Origin: Saccharopolyspora indica
GTDB taxonomy: Bacteria; Actinomycetota; Actinomycetes; Mycobacteriales; Pseudonocardiaceae
DNA length: 64,000 bases
Direction: 5' to 3'
NCBI RefSeq assembly: GCF_027853965.1
Contig: NZ_JAQGLB010000003.1
Coordinates: forward strand, 434,001-498,000
The notes beneath the pieces are model-generated. The model did not search any database, was not told where the DNA came from, and saw nothing but the letters and a program-made list of their open reading frames with translations. Position numbers and translations under genes: made by a program. Positions 18,094-25,849 of the stretch are shown in pieces. The stretch's first letter is position 1. Every line of letters starts with the position of its first letter.

Positions 18094-18107
18094 GAGGCGG
18101 TCGGCCG
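18094..18107. promoter_or_regulatory. Weaker palindromic box before a universal stress gene
   Basis: GAGGCGGTCGGCCG; on the minus strand 11 of 14 positions match the island consensus. It is centred 80 bp upstream of the ATG at 18020, the same spacing as the stronger boxes. Confidence 0.4.
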
Positions 18108-18152
18108 AGCCAGGTCGCCCACCACTGTGATGTGGGCAGCACAGCATCGCTA

Positions 18153-19505
18153 TCACTCCGACGTGTCCTTCAGCCCCATTCGGGTGGCCAAAGCATGTCT
18201 CAGCTCACCGGTGAGGCGCTGCAGTTTCGGACTCCACGTCACCTCGACGGGACTCGGGTCGGTGAGCTGACGCGCCATGTCGGGAAGCCATCGCAGATCT
18301 CCTTCGAATCGTCGGCGCGCCACCTCGACGTTCTCCGGATCGTGCAAGCGCACCCCGTCGCGCATCACGATCTCCAACAACGGTTCTCGGCCGGACGGGG
18401 CGATGTCGTCCCGCAGAGAGAGGAGTTCCGGTTCCCCGGGAGCGCCGCGGTGGACTTGCTTGGATCCGGGGGCGGTCAGCTTGCCCGGCGACAGCTTCAT
18501 CACGGGACGGTGGTCGTATTCGACGAGCTTGTAGGCGCTGTCCAGGGACGGGGCGTCGGCCGACACTCCCATGCGGGTTCCGATGCCGAAGGCGTCGATC
18601 GGGGCATCCGAGAGGTCGGCGAGCTGGTGTTCGTCGAGCCCGCCGCTGGCCATGATCTTGGCGTCCGCGAACCCTGCCTCGTCGAGCAGGCGACGGGACC
18701 GCCTCGCCAGTTCTGCCAGGTCGCCGGAGTCGAGCCGGATCCCGACGAGTTCCTCAGAACGTCCCGCGGCGACCTCGATGGCCCTCCGCACTCCCTCGAG
18801 GGTGTCGTAGGTGTCCACGAGGAACACCGTGATGCCAGGGAAGTCTTCGGCGAAAGCCGTGAAAGCCGCTCGTTCGTCGGGGAAGGCCTCGATGTAGGAG
18901 TGCGCCATCGTTCCGGAGGCGGGAAGACCGAACTCCCGTGCCGCGGCCACGTAGCTCGTTCCCGCGAACCCGGCGATGGCTGAAGCCCGCGCGACCGCCC
19001 TGGCAGCTTCCAGCCCGTGCGTGCGGCGTGCCGCGAAGTCGATGAGATCCGCGTGCGGTGCTGCGATCCGGCACCGGGCGGCCTTGGTCGCCACCGACGT
19101 CTGGAACGTCACGAAGTTCAGCAGCGCCGTCTCCACCAGCTGTGCCTGCGCGATCGGCGCGGTGACCTCCAGGAGGGGCTCACCGGCGAAGACCACGCGT
19201 CCCTCGGGCACCGCCCGCACCTCGCCGGTGAACCGCAGCTCCCCCAGTGCTGCCAGGTCGTCGGCGTCGAGCCCTACCACGTCAGAGAGATAGCTGAGTT
19301 CATCGGTGTCGAAATGGAACTCCTGGAGGAAATCCAGACAGTCGGCTAGACCCGCGGCGACCAGAAATCCCCGGTCACGCGGCAGTTTCCGGACGAACAG
19401 GCTGAACGTCGCGGGTGCGGTCATACCGCGACGCAGGTAGCTGGCCGCCATCCTGATCTCGTACAGGTCGGTGCACAGACCTGACATGACTGTCGTCGTC
19501 TCCAC
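18153..19505 (-). CDS. pncB: Nicotinate phosphoribosyltransferase
   Basis: 450 residues, near the normal length of bacterial enzymes. It converts nicotinate and PRPP to nicotinate mononucleotide in the Preiss-Handler NAD salvage route. Seen: the N-terminal LCTDLYEIRMAASYL, the substrate-site segment RRTHGLEAARAVARAS, and later GIRLDSGDLAELAR and FGIGTRMGVSAD. The start may be GTG 19505 or ATG 19487 (MSGLCTDLYE). In M. tuberculosis the second copy, pncB2 (Rv0573c), is a DosR-regulon gene, matching the setting here. Confidence 0.93.
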   Translation of the reverse strand: METTTVMSGLCTDLYEIRMAASYLRRGMTAPATFSLFVRKLPRDRGFLVAAGLADCLDFLQEFHFDTDELSYLSDVVGLDADDLAALGELRFTGEVRAVPEGRVVFAGEPLLEVTAPIAQAQLVETALLNFVTFQTSVATKAARCRIAAPHADLIDFAARRTHGLEAARAVARASAIAGFAGTSYVAAAREFGLPASGTMAHSYIEAFPDERAAFTAFAEDFPGITVFLVDTYDTLEGVRRAIEVAAGRSEELVGIRLDSGDLAELARRSRRLLDEAGFADAKIMASGGLDEHQLADLSDAPIDAFGIGTRMGVSADAPSLDSAYKLVEYDHRPVMKLSPGKLTAPGSKQVHRGAPGEPELLSLRDDIAPSGREPLLEIVMRDGVRLHDPENVEVARRRFEGDLRWLPDMARQLTDPSPVEVTWSPKLQRLTGELRHALATRMGLKDTSE

Positions 19506-19756
19506 TGGGCTACGTCGTTCGCGCCGGCCGACCGACGATCACGTTCTGCGCAACGGCGGCGTGGTAGTCGCCAACGGATCCGTCGACCGCGACCACGATG
19601 TCGAGGTGACGGTGCTGACAGGTGTGCTTCCGGTCTCCTTCGTTTCCTGGTCCATCGGGCTTCTCCTCGTCCAGCAACGAATTCGAATGCTGAGGTCCTC
19701 GCACGCGTTCCCGGGCCGGAGCGTTCCAGGGGCGGTGCCTCCAGTGCCCTACCACG

Positions 19757-20014
19757 TCAGGTTCTTCGGTGGCCGCGCTCCGACAATGACTGCATGCGGC
19801 GGCGGTACTCCTCATCATCGATCTCCCCGCGCGCGTACCGCTCGGCGAGGATTTCCTCCGCAGGAGTGGACCTCTGCTCGCTCCGCCCGGTCCGGCCGAT
19901 GTAGCGGACGAGAGCAACGATGGCGGCGATGATCAACGCCCAGAACAGCACCATGCTCACCGTCATCATGGTCATTCCCCAGATGCTCGGGCCGTAGTCA
20001 CCCCAGTAGTGCAT
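19757..20014 (-). CDS. SHOCT-domain small membrane protein
   Basis: 85 residues. A single membrane helix (about residues 13-38, MTVSMVLFWALIIAAIVALV) is followed by a short basic linker and a C-terminal SHOCT motif (ILAERYARGEIDDEEYRRRM). SHOCT segments are short oligomerisation modules. It starts 27 bp after the two-domain stress protein gene ends, so it is the second gene of that operon. Function unknown. Confidence 0.8.
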   Translation of the reverse strand: MHYWGDYGPSIWGMTMMTVSMVLFWALIIAAIVALVRYIGRTGRSEQRSTPAEEILAERYARGEIDDEEYRRRMQSLSERGHRRT

Positions 20015-20041
20015 CTTCCTCTCCTTCCGAAACCTCGGGCG

Positions 20042-20929
20042 TCACCGCACCACGAGCACAGAGCACGAGGCGTGGTGCACCAGCTGCTGGCTGGTCGACC
20101 CCAGCAGCAGCCCGGCGAAGCCTCCGCGGCCACGGGAGCCCGCTACGACGAGTTGAGCGTGTTCGGCGTGGTCGAGCAGTGCTCGAGCGGGCTGGCCGTG
20201 CACCACGACGCGACGTACTGCGACATCCGGGTACTTGTCGGTCCACCCCGCCAGCGCTTCGGCGAGGAAGCGTTCCTCCTCGGCGTGCACCGCAGCCGAT
20301 TGGCCCGCCGCGTGGAATTCCTTCCAGGCACGTCGGGATCCCACTTCGTGCCAGGCGTGCACAGCCACCAACAGCACGCTGCGCATCGCGGCCGCATCGA
20401 AAGCGGCGGTCAGCACCGGTTCCTGGTGATCCCGGTCGTCCACGCCGACGACCACCGGCGCAGCCGGGTCCACGTCCGCGGGCGACTGTCGCACGACCGC
20501 GACCGGGCAATGACCGTGCGCGCACAGGGCCACGGCGACCGATCCCACGATCAAGCCCGTGTACCCACCGAGCCCGCGGCTGCCCACGACCACCAGCTGA
20601 GCCCGCTGGGACTCGTCGATGAGCACCGGCGCCGCACTCCCGGTGTGCGAGACGGTCCGCACCTCGATATCAGGTGCTGCGGACCGCGCCGCCTGTTCAG
20701 CGCGGTCCAGCCAGGTCCTGGCTTGCCGCGCCATCGCATCGCTGTAGGTCTCCGGCAACGGGATCGTCGGCAGCTCCGGTATGTAGACCTGCGCGAAGAC
20801 GTCGGCGAAGACGATCTGCAGCCACGTTCCGCGGCGGGCGGCTTCGGCTGCCGCCCAGCACGCTGCGTCGAGTGCCGACGGGGATCCGTCGATCCCGACC
20901 ACGACCGGCTTCACCTCAGAACTGCTCAT
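20042..20929 (-). CDS. Universal stress protein, tandem domains
   Basis: 295 residues with two UspA domains. Both keep an intact nucleotide-binding signature (GSRGLGGYTGLIVGSVA and GSRGRGGFAGLLLGSTS), so two ATP sites are expected, as in Rv2623-type proteins of the DosR regulon. A weaker palindromic box is centred 83 bp upstream (21006-21019), and a SHOCT membrane protein follows in the operon. Confidence 0.92.
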   Translation of the reverse strand: MSSSEVKPVVVGIDGSPSALDAACWAAAEAARRGTWLQIVFADVFAQVYIPELPTIPLPETYSDAMARQARTWLDRAEQAARSAAPDIEVRTVSHTGSAAPVLIDESQRAQLVVVGSRGLGGYTGLIVGSVAVALCAHGHCPVAVVRQSPADVDPAAPVVVGVDDRDHQEPVLTAAFDAAAMRSVLLVAVHAWHEVGSRRAWKEFHAAGQSAAVHAEEERFLAEALAGWTDKYPDVAVRRVVVHGQPARALLDHAEHAQLVVAGSRGRGGFAGLLLGSTSQQLVHHASCSVLVVR

Positions 20930-20934
20930 GACTC

Positions 20935-21152
20935 CCCCTGCTTCCAGGATTCACCGGCGCCGGGTACCCGAACCGCATCAGCGCCTGCGGCACCGCTGGC
21001 AACCCGAGGCGATCGGCCAGCCCGTCCCTGACCTCGGCCAGGTGCAACGGCTGCACGCCGTCGCTGCTGACGCGGACGTCGACGTTCGCCGCCCACCCGA
21101 GGCTGTGGACCGGACCGGCCCGGGGCCGGTTGTTTCTGGGCAGACCCATCAT
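20935..21152 (-). pseudogene. C-terminal remnant of Acg-type nitroreductase
   Basis: About 70 residues ending VRDGLADRLGLPAVPQALMR, then FGYPAP. This resembles the C-terminus of the intact nitroreductases at 46494-47489 (LAVRVGWP) and 57857-58855 (PQALLRIGHG). The FMN-binding N-terminal part is absent. The end runs into the first codons of the downstream stress gene. It is probably a decayed third nitroreductase; similarity is short, so moderate confidence. Confidence 0.5.
21006..21019. promoter_or_regulatory. Weaker palindromic box before the tandem stress gene
   Basis: GAGGCGATCGGCCA, 11 of 14 consensus positions on the minus strand, centred 83 bp before the ATG at 20929. It lies inside the nitroreductase remnant, so it may partly reflect old coding sequence. 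Confidence 0.35.
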
Positions 21153-21254
21153 CTGATGTCACCTCGGAGGACGAAGCCTCCGGGTTGACAGTTCCGTACC
21201 AGCCACAACCCCTGGTAGGGCTGATGGTCACCAGCTGGGTCACGCCCGCGGCGT

Positions 21255-22103
21255 TCAGGTGTTCGGGGACCGGGCGATGAGCACCGGGCACGGGGCCATG
21301 TGCAGCAGGGCTCGGCTGGTCGAGCCCAGCAGCATCCCGGTCATGCCGCCCCGCCCCCGGCTGCCGACAACGATCAGCTGGGCGTTCTCGGCGTGCTCGA
21401 TCAGGTAGCGCACCGGCCGGTCCCGTTCCACCACCCGGCGCACCTCGACGTCCGGGTACTTCTCCTGCCACCCCGCGAGGCGTTCAGCGAGCACGGCCCG
21501 TTCGGTCTCGTTGATCTCTTCCCATTCCCCGTCGTCGGCGGGGAGCCAGGGATCGATCGCGACATCCATCCAGACGTGCACGGCAACCAGCGGCACGCGG
21601 CGAGCCGATGCTTCCTCGAACGCCGTGGCGACGGCGGCTTCACCAACGCGGGAGCCATCGACCCCGACCAGGATCGAGCTCGGCTCGGCTGGTCCGGGTT
21701 CCCGTCCTCGCACCACTGCGACCGGGCACGCGGCGTGCATGGCGACCAACTCGGCGACGGAGCCGACCGGCAGACCAGTTCGCTCGGCGAGCCCACGAAT
21801 TCCCACGATCACCCGACGGGCTCGCCCGGATTCCTCGACCAGAACGGAACCGGGCGCACCGCGACGGAGCTCCGGGCGGACCTGCGCTCGCGGAGCGATC
21901 TCGATGGCCAGTCGTGTCGCCGAGTCCAGCCAGCGATGCCGATCGGTCTCGTCGGCGGCGCGAGCCGCGTCAGGCAACGTCCCGGCTCCGACCGACACCA
22001 GCCGCAGCGGAACTCGGTGCAACGCGGCATCGCTCGCGGCCCAGCGCACTGCGGCTAGCGCTGACTCGGATCCGTCAACGCCCACGACGTTCGCGTTGTG
22101 CAT
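21255..22103 (-). CDS. Universal stress protein, tandem domains
   Basis: 282 residues, two UspA domains. The second has the full signature GSRGRGGMTGMLLGSTS. The first keeps its glycines in a more divergent loop (GIRGLAERTGLPVGSVA). It is transcribed divergently from the Hsp20 gene, and the 185-bp spacer contains a near-perfect palindromic box (22214-22227) that could serve both. Confidence 0.92.
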   Translation of the reverse strand: MHNANVVGVDGSESALAAVRWAASDAALHRVPLRLVSVGAGTLPDAARAADETDRHRWLDSATRLAIEIAPRAQVRPELRRGAPGSVLVEESGRARRVIVGIRGLAERTGLPVGSVAELVAMHAACPVAVVRGREPGPAEPSSILVGVDGSRVGEAAVATAFEEASARRVPLVAVHVWMDVAIDPWLPADDGEWEEINETERAVLAERLAGWQEKYPDVEVRRVVERDRPVRYLIEHAENAQLIVVGSRGRGGMTGMLLGSTSRALLHMAPCPVLIARSPNT

Positions 22104-22213
22104 GGCCGACTCCCTCCTGGCCTCGACCGTACGGCCGCTTCAGCACGGCACAACTCGGGCGGTACTGGTGCCGCATCCCGGCATCTCGGCCCGCGATGCG
22201 CGTGGTGGGGAAC

Positions 22214-22227
22214 GGGCCGGTCGGCCC
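22214..22227. promoter_or_regulatory. Best-matching palindromic box, Hsp20/stress-gene spacer
   Basis: GGGCCGGTCGGCCC: perfect 6-bp arms around GT. Centred 68 bp before the Hsp20 ATG and 117 bp before the divergent stress gene start. Confidence 0.65.
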
Positions 22228-22288
22228 TAGTCCGCCTCACGACGAGGACAGATCCTGAGAAGGGTTCATCCGTCGTTGAGGAGGCACC

Positions 22289-22696
22289 ATGACCAGCTTG
22301 TTGCCCCGGCCGGGCCGTGGCCTGCCGGACATCTTCCAGATGCTCGAAACCGAGTGGCCGTTCGGCGAACGCCACGCGATGCGCGTGGAGACCTACGCCG
22401 AGAAGGACGAACTCGTCGTCCGCTGCGAACTGCCCGGCGTGGACCCCGACAAGGACATCCACATCAGCGTCGAAGGAAACCAGCTCAAGATCGACGCCGA
22501 GCGCAAGCACGAAGAGCGCACCGAACGGCACAGCGAGTTCTACTACGGCAGCTTCAGCCGCACACTCCTGCTACCAGCCAGTTGCAGCACCGACGACATC
22601 AAAGCCGAGTACGAAGCGGGCATTCTCACCATCCACATGCCACGGCGGGAAACCGAGACGCGCAAGGAGATCCCAGTAGCACGCACGGGGAAGTGA
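22289..22696 (+). CDS. Hsp20/alpha-crystallin small heat-shock protein
   Basis: 135 residues with one alpha-crystallin domain: VETYAEKDELVVRCELPGVDPDKDI-like N-terminal half, then the C-terminal AGILTIHMP strand. It is an ATP-independent chaperone holding unfolded proteins. The start has GAGGAGG. Its closest functional parallel is HspX/Acr (Rv2031c), the hallmark DosR-regulon chaperone; the palindromic box upstream fits this. The C-terminal I-x-I/V-type anchor appears as IPVAR. Confidence 0.93.
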   Translation: MTSLLPRPGRGLPDIFQMLETEWPFGERHAMRVETYAEKDELVVRCELPGVDPDKDIHISVEGNQLKIDAERKHEERTERHSEFYYGSFSRTLLLPASCSTDDIKAEYEAGILTIHMPRRETETRKEIPVARTGK

Positions 22697-22717
22697 ATCG
22701 ATCGGCGTTGCCGTGCA

Positions 22718-23155
22718 TCAGGATCGGTGACGGACGACGACGACCGGGCACGGAGCGTGGTGGACGCAGTGCTGGCTCACCGAGCCCAGCAGCGCCTCGA
22801 TGAACCCGCCGTGTCCTCGATGTCCCACCACCAGCAGATCCACGTCCTGCTCTCGCGCCTCGTCCAGCAACGCTCGCGCGGCGTGGTCGCGCACCACTCG
22901 TTGTTCCACCGGAAGCCGTGTTCCGAGCAGAGCGCGGGTTTCCTCCACGGCTTTCTCCAGTTCCCGTTTCGCATTGGCGGCGACGTCGTCCTCCAGCATC
23001 AGCGCTACATCGATCAGCGCGGGAATCGCGCAGGCGATCAGCGCGACGACACGCCCGCCGCTGAGCTCGGCGTAGCGCAGCGCCCACCGCAGCGCCGCCC
23101 GGGATCCGGCCGATCCGTCGACACCGACCAGGATCTGTGGCTTGCTCTCGTTCAT
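22718..23155 (-). CDS. Universal stress protein, single domain
   Basis: 145 residues, one UspA domain with ILVGVDGSAGSRAALRWAL and GHRGHGGFIEALLGSVS. The ATG at 23155 follows GGGAAGGTC. It is highly similar to the copy at 17574-18020, including the C-terminal CPVVVVR. It is divergent from the next stress gene, with a shared palindromic box in the spacer. Confidence 0.9.
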   Translation of the reverse strand: MNESKPQILVGVDGSAGSRAALRWALRYAELSGGRVVALIACAIPALIDVALMLEDDVAANAKRELEKAVEETRALLGTRLPVEQRVVRDHAARALLDEAREQDVDLLVVGHRGHGGFIEALLGSVSQHCVHHAPCPVVVVRHRS

Positions 23156-23240
23156 GACCTTCCCATCCCCGGCAGCCGCTCGATGGCTCGACGTTGCGAG
23201 GTGTACCCGCCGGGGCTCGAGAACATGCCGGTCACAGGTA

Positions 23241-23254
23241 GAGCCCATCGGCCC
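23241..23254. promoter_or_regulatory. Palindromic box between divergent stress genes
   Basis: GAGCCCATCGGCCC, 12 of 14 consensus positions. Centred 92 bp before the start at 23155 and 70 bp before the start at 23318. Confidence 0.55.
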
Positions 23255-23317
23255 TACCAGCAGAACGGTCGCGATTGGCAGCGTGGTTTGTCGTACCAGC
23301 GTGGCGGGGGCAGGCAG

Positions 23318-24136
23318 ATGGCGCGGACGAAGCAGTCGGTCGTGGTCGGCGTGGACGGTTCCGGGCCGTCCTTGCAAGCGGCGCTGTGGGCGGCAGGCGA
23401 AGCGGTCCGCCTGTCGGTCCCGCTGCACCTGGTCCTGGTGAACAACGACCCCACCCGTGAGCCGGACGCCAAGGCGGTGGTGCACGACATCAGCGGCAGC
23501 TGCCGGCAGGCGGCGCCCGAGCTGGAGATCACTGACGAGGTCAGTCTCGGCCATCCCGCCGAGGAGCTGGTGCGCCGATCGGCTTCCGCGTTGCTGGTCG
23601 TGGTGGGTTCTCGCGGGCAGGGTGCGTTCCGGGAGACGCTGCTCGGTTCCACCAGCGCCGCGGTGGCCACTCATGCGTCCACGCCGGTGGTCGTCGTGCC
23701 CGGCACGCCCCCGCCGGAATCAGGACCTGTCGTCGTCGGCATCGACGGTTCGACCGGGAGCCGAGCGGCCTTGCGCTTCGCCTTCGAGGCGGCCGCTCGG
23801 CGCCACGTCGAACTGGTCGCGGTGCAGGCGCTGCCGAACGCCTACTTCATCCCCGGCCCCTACGACCACCCGGATCGCGACGAGCTGGTCGCAGCCGCCA
23901 ACCAGAGCCTCGCCGACCAGGTGTCCGCCGTGGCCGGGGATTTCCCGGACGTACCGGTGCGCCGGGTCGTGTCGAACATTCCACCGGTGCAGGCGCTGCG
24001 GGAGGCGGCGCACCAGGCGCAGCTGCTCGTGGTCGGCCACCGCGGACTCGGCGGGTTCACCGGTTTGCTGGTGGGCTCGGTGGCCAGGGGTGTGCTGCAC
24101 CACGCGCCGTGCCCGGTGGCGGTGGTGCCCGGCTGA
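23318..24136 (+). CDS. Universal stress protein, tandem domains
   Basis: 272 residues, two UspA domains with intact loops GSRGQGAFRETLLGSTS and GHRGLGGFTGLLVGSVA. The start at 23318 has only a weak site (GGGGGCAGGC). It is followed after 27 bp by the formate dehydrogenase genes and probably heads that operon, which would place formate oxidation under the same stress control. Confidence 0.91.
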   Translation: MARTKQSVVVGVDGSGPSLQAALWAAGEAVRLSVPLHLVLVNNDPTREPDAKAVVHDISGSCRQAAPELEITDEVSLGHPAEELVRRSASALLVVVGSRGQGAFRETLLGSTSAAVATHASTPVVVVPGTPPPESGPVVVGIDGSTGSRAALRFAFEAAARRHVELVAVQALPNAYFIPGPYDHPDRDELVAAANQSLADQVSAVAGDFPDVPVRRVVSNIPPVQALREAAHQAQLLVVGHRGLGGFTGLLVGSVARGVLHHAPCPVAVVPG

Positions 24137-24163
24137 TCACCTGTTCGGTGATGAGGGAGAGAC

Positions 24164-25849
24164 ATGGGGCGAGATGCGTTCGCCGATTGGGAGCGGCGGT
24201 TCGGGAGCGAGGAAACCGGGGTGCTCCAGCGGCTGCACGACGCGACGGCCGACCACGGCCGAGTCGACCGGCGGGAGCTGCACGCCATCGCCGAGGAGTT
24301 CCGGTTGCCGGTGGCGGCAGTGGCCGGAGCCGCGGGGTTCTACGCGGACTTCGGCGGGGCGCGCGGCACCCGTCACGTGCGGATCTGCGCGGGTACCTCG
24401 TGCTTCGTGTCGGCGGGTGCTCACACCGTGCCGCTGGCGGAGGCCGCGCTGGGCGTCGCTCCCGGACACACGAGTCCCGACGGCTCGGTGTCGCTGACCG
24501 AGGTGCACTGCCTCGGCTACTGCTACGCCTCGCCGACCGCGCTGGACGGGCACACCCCGATCACCGGTCCTGATCTCGGTGAGCGGTTGCTGGCCGCCGA
24601 GCACCCGGTCGCGGCGGCACCCGCGATCCCCTACCGCGTGGCCAGCCGCAACGCCGTGGTCCTCGCTGGACTGACGGGGGAGGTACGCTCCTGGCAGGTG
24701 TGGCCGCACGTGGTGACCGCGGAATCTCCCGGCGCGGTTCGCGCTGAAGTGGCGTTGGCCGGGCTGCGGGGTCGGGGCGGCGCGGAGTTCCCGGTCGCCG
24801 ACAAGTGGCGGTCGGCAGCGCGCAGTCCGGGCCCGAGGTTCGTGGTGGCCAACGGCGATGAGGGCGACCCGGGTTCGTTCTGCGACCGGCTGCTGATGGA
24901 GAGCGATCCCGACCGCGTCCTCGAAGGACTGGCGCTGGCCGGCTTCGCGACCGGCGCGAGCCGGGGTGTGGTGTTCGTGCGATCCGAGTACCCGGTCGCC
25001 GTCGCGCGGATGCAAGCCGCAGTGGAGGCCGCACGTGCCGCAGGGCACCTGGGGTGCGGTGTGCACGGCTCGTCGTTCGACTTCGACGTCGAGGTCGTGC
25101 AGGGCGCCGGTTCCTACGTAGCGGGCGAGGAAACCGCGCTGCTGCACGCCCTGCAAGGACTGCGCGGCGGCGTCCGGCCCCGGCCTCCGTATCCGACCGA
25201 ATCCGGGCTTGCCGGTCTTCCCACCGCGGTGAACAACGTCGAGACCCTCGCCGCGGTGCCGTGGGTGCTGCGCCACGGAGGCGCCACCTACGCCAAGCTC
25301 GGCGACCAGCGGGAAACCGGGACCAAGCTCGTGTGCCTGAGCCAGCGATTCCGGCATCCCGGCGTGTACGAGGTCGAGTTCGGCGTCCCGCTGCGCTACC
25401 TCGTCGACACCCTCGGTGGTGGCCTCAAACCCGGATTCCGGCTTCGGGCCCTGCAGATCGGCGGGCCGCTCGGAGGTTTCCTCTCCCCCGATGACCTGGA
25501 CGTCCCGCTGCTCGCCGAGGCCCTGTCCAAGGCCGGTGTGGCTCTCGGGCACGGCAGTCTCGTCGCCATCGACGACCAGATCACCGCACGGGAACTGCTC
25601 CAGCACGTGTGGAGCTTCGCCGCAGCCGAAAGCTGCGGCGCCTGCACACCGTGCCGCGTCGGGACCCGCCGCGGCCGGGAGATGGCCGCGAACTTCCCGA
25701 CCGGCTCCGAACAGATCCTCTCCCAGCACGAGAAGCTGCTGGAGGTGATGTCCGTCGCGAGCATGTGCGCCTTCGGCCGGGGTGTGCCCGCAGCGGTGCG
25801 CAGCCTGCTGCGCGTCTACCGGGACGAGCTCACCTCAGGAGATGCCTGA
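24164..25849 (+). CDS. Formate dehydrogenase beta subunit, NuoE-NuoF fusion
   Basis: 561 residues. The N-terminal 150 form a NuoE-like thioredoxin-fold [2Fe-2S] domain with cysteines in CAGTSC and CLGYC. The rest is NuoF-like: FMN/NADH segments GRGGAEFPVADKW and NGDEGDPGSFCDR, then the [4Fe-4S] motif SCGACTPCRVGT near the C-terminus. It passes electrons from the alpha subunit to NAD+. In many soluble NAD-dependent enzymes the NuoE part is a separate gamma subunit; here it is fused. The stop overlaps the alpha subunit start by ATGA. No maturation gene fdhD lies in the window. Confidence 0.92.
   Translation: MGRDAFADWERRFGSEETGVLQRLHDATADHGRVDRRELHAIAEEFRLPVAAVAGAAGFYADFGGARGTRHVRICAGTSCFVSAGAHTVPLAEAALGVAPGHTSPDGSVSLTEVHCLGYCYASPTALDGHTPITGPDLGERLLAAEHPVAAAPAIPYRVASRNAVVLAGLTGEVRSWQVWPHVVTAESPGAVRAEVALAGLRGRGGAEFPVADKWRSAARSPGPRFVVANGDEGDPGSFCDRLLMESDPDRVLEGLALAGFATGASRGVVFVRSEYPVAVARMQAAVEAARAAGHLGCGVHGSSFDFDVEVVQGAGSYVAGEETALLHALQGLRGGVRPRPPYPTESGLAGLPTAVNNVETLAAVPWVLRHGGATYAKLGDQRETGTKLVCLSQRFRHPGVYEVEFGVPLRYLVDTLGGGLKPGFRLRALQIGGPLGGFLSPDDLDVPLLAEALSKAGVALGHGSLVAIDDQITARELLQHVWSFAAAESCGACTPCRVGTRRGREMAANFPTGSEQILSQHEKLLEVMSVASMCAFGRGVPAAVRSLLRVYRDELTSGDA

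Noticed and set aside
19510-19756. Possible small gene between pncB and the SHOCT gene
   Set aside because: Minus-strand frames here contain a chance VAVDGS-like stretch but no full domain, no convincing ribosome site and no continuation; treated as spacer.
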